Shown here piece by piece: positions 5,842-7,452 of a DNA stretch of 7,452 bases (position 1 is the first letter of the stretch; each line of letters starts with the position of its first letter). Source of the DNA: Verrucomicrobiales bacterium (GTDB taxonomy: Bacteria; Verrucomicrobiota; Verrucomicrobiia; Verrucomicrobiales; SKLO01); contig SKLO01000173.1 in the NCBI GenBank assembly GCA_007123195.1, forward strand, positions 1-7,452. Direction: 5' to 3'. Made by a program: the position numbers and the translations under genes. The notes under the pieces were generated by a model, which was given only the letters and a program-made list of their open reading frames with translations, ran no database searches and was not told the DNA's origin.

Positions 5842-5869
5842 TGCCGGTCGCGAACCCCGTCGACCGGCA
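5842..5869. other. Perfect 9-bp inverted repeat between prmA and the Hsp70 gene
   Basis: TGCCGGTCG (5842-5850) and CGACCGGCA (5861-5869) form a perfect 9-bp stem with a 10-nt loop. It lies 25 nt after the prmA stop, in the 130-bp spacer where prmA and the Hsp70 gene converge. There is no T tract on either side, so it is not a standard intrinsic terminator. It may protect the 3' ends of either transcript or act with a termination factor. The rest of the spacer (5817-5946) shows no gene. Confidence 0.55.
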
Positions 5870-5946
5870 GAGGCGGAACGGGTGGCAGCGAGGCCCTGCC
5901 GCGGGACCTGCCGTGGGGCGGGTCGGTTGGTGTCAGGGATGCATGG

Positions 5947-7452
5947 TCAGCCGTTCGAGGGTGGTTGCATCGCGGCCTGCATGGCCAGCTCCACCAGCTC
6001 GACCGCCAGTTCCTGGGTGGCCTCGTCGAGGGTGCGGTTGGCTTGCTTGAGCGCCGCCGGGTCGGCGGGGTCGGCGTTGAGGTGACGCCGGACCCCGGCC
6101 TCGGCGGCGTCGATTTGCCGGGCTGATTCCTCCCCCAACCGGTCGCCGGCCAGTTGGCGCGCCTCGGCGACCGCGCGCAGCAGTTCCTCGGCCTGCAGCC
6201 TGGCCTCGGTCCATTGCCGCTCGCGCATGTCGTCGAACGCGTGCTGCACGCTGTCCTCGACCATGCGTTCGACCGCCTGGTCGTTGACGTCGACCGCAGC
6301 CGACCTGATTTCGATCACCTCGTCGCGGCCGCGCGCGGTGTCGCGCGCGAGCACCTGCAGCACGCCGTTCTCGTCGATGGCGAACTGGACCCCAACCCGG
6401 GCGCTGCCGCGCGGGCCGGGGGGGAAATCGATCTGCAGCTGGCCGAGTTCCCAGTTGTCGCGCGCCATTTCGCGCTCGCCCTGGAGCACGCGGACCAGCA
6501 TCGACTGCTGGTTGGCCACGGCGTTGGTGAACATCTCGCCGGCCTTGGCGGGAATGGTGGTGTTGCGCGGGATGATGACGTTCATCAGGCCGCCGAAGGT
6601 CTCGATGCCGAGCGACAAGGGGGTCACGTCGAGCAGCACCATGCGCTTCATTTGGCCGGACAACATGCCGGCCTGGATCACGGCACCGAGGGCCACGGCT
6701 TCATCGGGGTTTTGGCCGACATCCGGAGCGCGGCCGAACAGTTCCTCCGCAAACGACCGCACCAAGGGCATCCGGGTGCTGCCGCCGACCAGCACCGCGG
6801 CATCGAGTTCGCCTGCGTCGAGACCGGCGTCGGCCAGGGCCTGGGCGCAGTGCCGCCGGGTGCGCTCCAGCCACGGGCGCGCCAGCCGTTCGAGTTGGTC
6901 GCGGCCGAGTTCGATGTCGAGGTGGCGGTCGCCGGTGAGGAACGGCACCGACACCGTGGTGGTCTGCTGGTCGGACAGGCGGCATTTGGCCTGCTCGGCT
7001 GCTTCAAGCAGCCGCACCCGCACCGCCGGGGGCAGATTTTCGAAGGGCGTTTGGTCGTCGCTGCGCGACCACAGCCAGCGCGCCAGCAGGCGGTCGAGGT
7101 CGTCGCCGCCGAGCTGGGTGTTGCCGTGGGTGGCGAGCACTTCGAACACGCCCTCGCGCAGTTCGAGGATCGACAGGTCGAAGGTGCCGCCGCCCAGGTC
7201 GTAGACCGCGATACGGCGGCCGTCGTCGGCCCGGTCGAGCCCGTAGGCCAGGGCGGCGGCGGTGGGCTCGTTGATGACCCGCTGGACCTCCAGCCCGGCC
7301 ATTTCACCGGCGCGGATGGTGGCCTGGCGCTGGGCATCATTGAAATAGGCGGGAACCGTGATGACCGCCCGCGTGATCCGGCCCTCGCCGTCGGTCTGCA
7401 GGGCCTCGGTGGCCACGCGGCAAAGGTGGCGCAGGATGTCGGCGGACACGTC
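5947..7452 (-). CDS. Hsp70-family chaperone, HscA-like (5' end beyond window)
   Basis: The C-terminal 501 residues of an Hsp70 ATPase chaperone; about 115 N-terminal residues, including phosphate-1 loop DLGTT, lie past the right edge. Numbering from the Val codon at 7449, visible motifs are ITVPAYFNDAQRQAT (30-44), INEPTAAALAYG (59-70), the phosphate-2 loop DLGGGTFD (84-91), LGGDD (113-117), adenosine motif VLVGGSTRMPLV (219-230), and interdomain linker VLLDVTPLSLG (271-281). The substrate-binding beta domain follows (to about 385), then a short helical lid. It ends in AAMQPPSNG, with no acidic DnaK-type tail. FEVLAT, the compact segment after it, the lid sequence and the estimated total of about 615 residues resemble E. 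coli HscA (616), the iron-sulfur assembly chaperone. However, no hscB, iscU or fdx is in view, so a DnaK paralogue remains possible. It clearly continues: GAC-GTG-TCC reads DVSADIL, so the GTG at 7449 is internal. Confidence 0.95.
   Translation of the reverse strand, partial: DVSADILRHLCRVATEALQTDGEGRITRAVITVPAYFNDAQRQATIRAGEMAGLEVQRVINEPTAAALAYGLDRADDGRRIAVYDLGGGTFDLSILELREGVFEVLATHGNTQLGGDDLDRLLARWLWSRSDDQTPFENLPPAVRVRLLEAAEQAKCRLSDQQTTTVSVPFLTGDRHLDIELGRDQLERLARPWLERTRRHCAQALADAGLDAGELDAAVLVGGSTRMPLVRSFAEELFGRAPDVGQNPDEAVALGAVIQAGMLSGQMKRMVLLDVTPLSLGIETFGGLMNVIIPRNTTIPAKAGEMFTNAVANQQSMLVRVLQGEREMARDNWELGQLQIDFPPGPRGSARVGVQFAIDENGVLQVLARDTARGRDEVIEIRSAAVDVNDQAVERMVEDSVQHAFDDMRERQWTEARLQAEELLRAVAEARQLAGDRLGEESARQIDAAEAGVRRHLNADPADPAALKQANRTLDEATQELAVELVELAMQAAMQPPSNG

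Noticed and set aside
6227..7204. 325-codon plus-strand frame across the Hsp70 gene
   Set aside because: It is antisense to an Hsp70 with all core motifs, and its Ser/Arg/Thr-rich translation shows no domain.
1..7452. CRISPR array, transposon ends or phage attachment site
   Set aside because: No regularly spaced direct repeats, transposase or integrase reading frame was found, and no duplicated tRNA 3' end is visible downstream of tRNA-Gly.

Overview
This is a GC-rich bacterial chromosomal window, probably from Verrucomicrobiota. Three things point there. A secreted protein ends in a PEP-CTERM sorting signal with a PEPGRAV-type start, a form I associate with this phylum. A secreted staphylococcal-nuclease-like protein has the layout I know from verrucomicrobial homologues. 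Clear Shine-Dalgarno sequences are scarce. The phylum call is inference; no rRNA or other marker is present.

Layout, left to right. Positions 1-159 hold at most the start of a gene running off the left edge on the minus strand. A minus-strand pair follows: an SDR-family oxidoreductase (958-1770) and, 39 nt downstream of it, an exported SNase-like nuclease (160-918). About 235 bp of divergent spacer separates them from a plus-strand PEP-CTERM protein (2006-2887) whose exported domain looks like an alpha/beta, GATase-1-like fold. A convergent spacer with overlapping hairpins (2888-3135) leads to a second minus-strand pair: trpC (3693-4556, indole-3-glycerol phosphate synthase) and, overlapping its stop by ATGA, a small unrecognised lipoprotein (3136-3696). 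Next on the plus strand come tRNA-Gly(GCC) (4732-4806) with a plausible promoter, a hairpin directly after the CCA, a strong intrinsic terminator, and prmA (4950-5816, ribosomal protein L11 methyltransferase, GTG start). A convergent spacer with a perfect 9-bp inverted repeat separates prmA from a minus-strand Hsp70 chaperone, HscA-like in its domain sizes. Its 5' end lies beyond the right edge.

Most genes are housekeeping (tryptophan synthesis, translation, protein folding) mixed with cell-envelope or secreted proteins. They do not form one pathway. I see no IS element, phage gene, CRISPR array or defence system, and nothing that amounts to a convincing new system. The more interesting points are the exported PEP-CTERM protein, the trpC-lipoprotein coupling, and several well-formed hairpins in the spacers.
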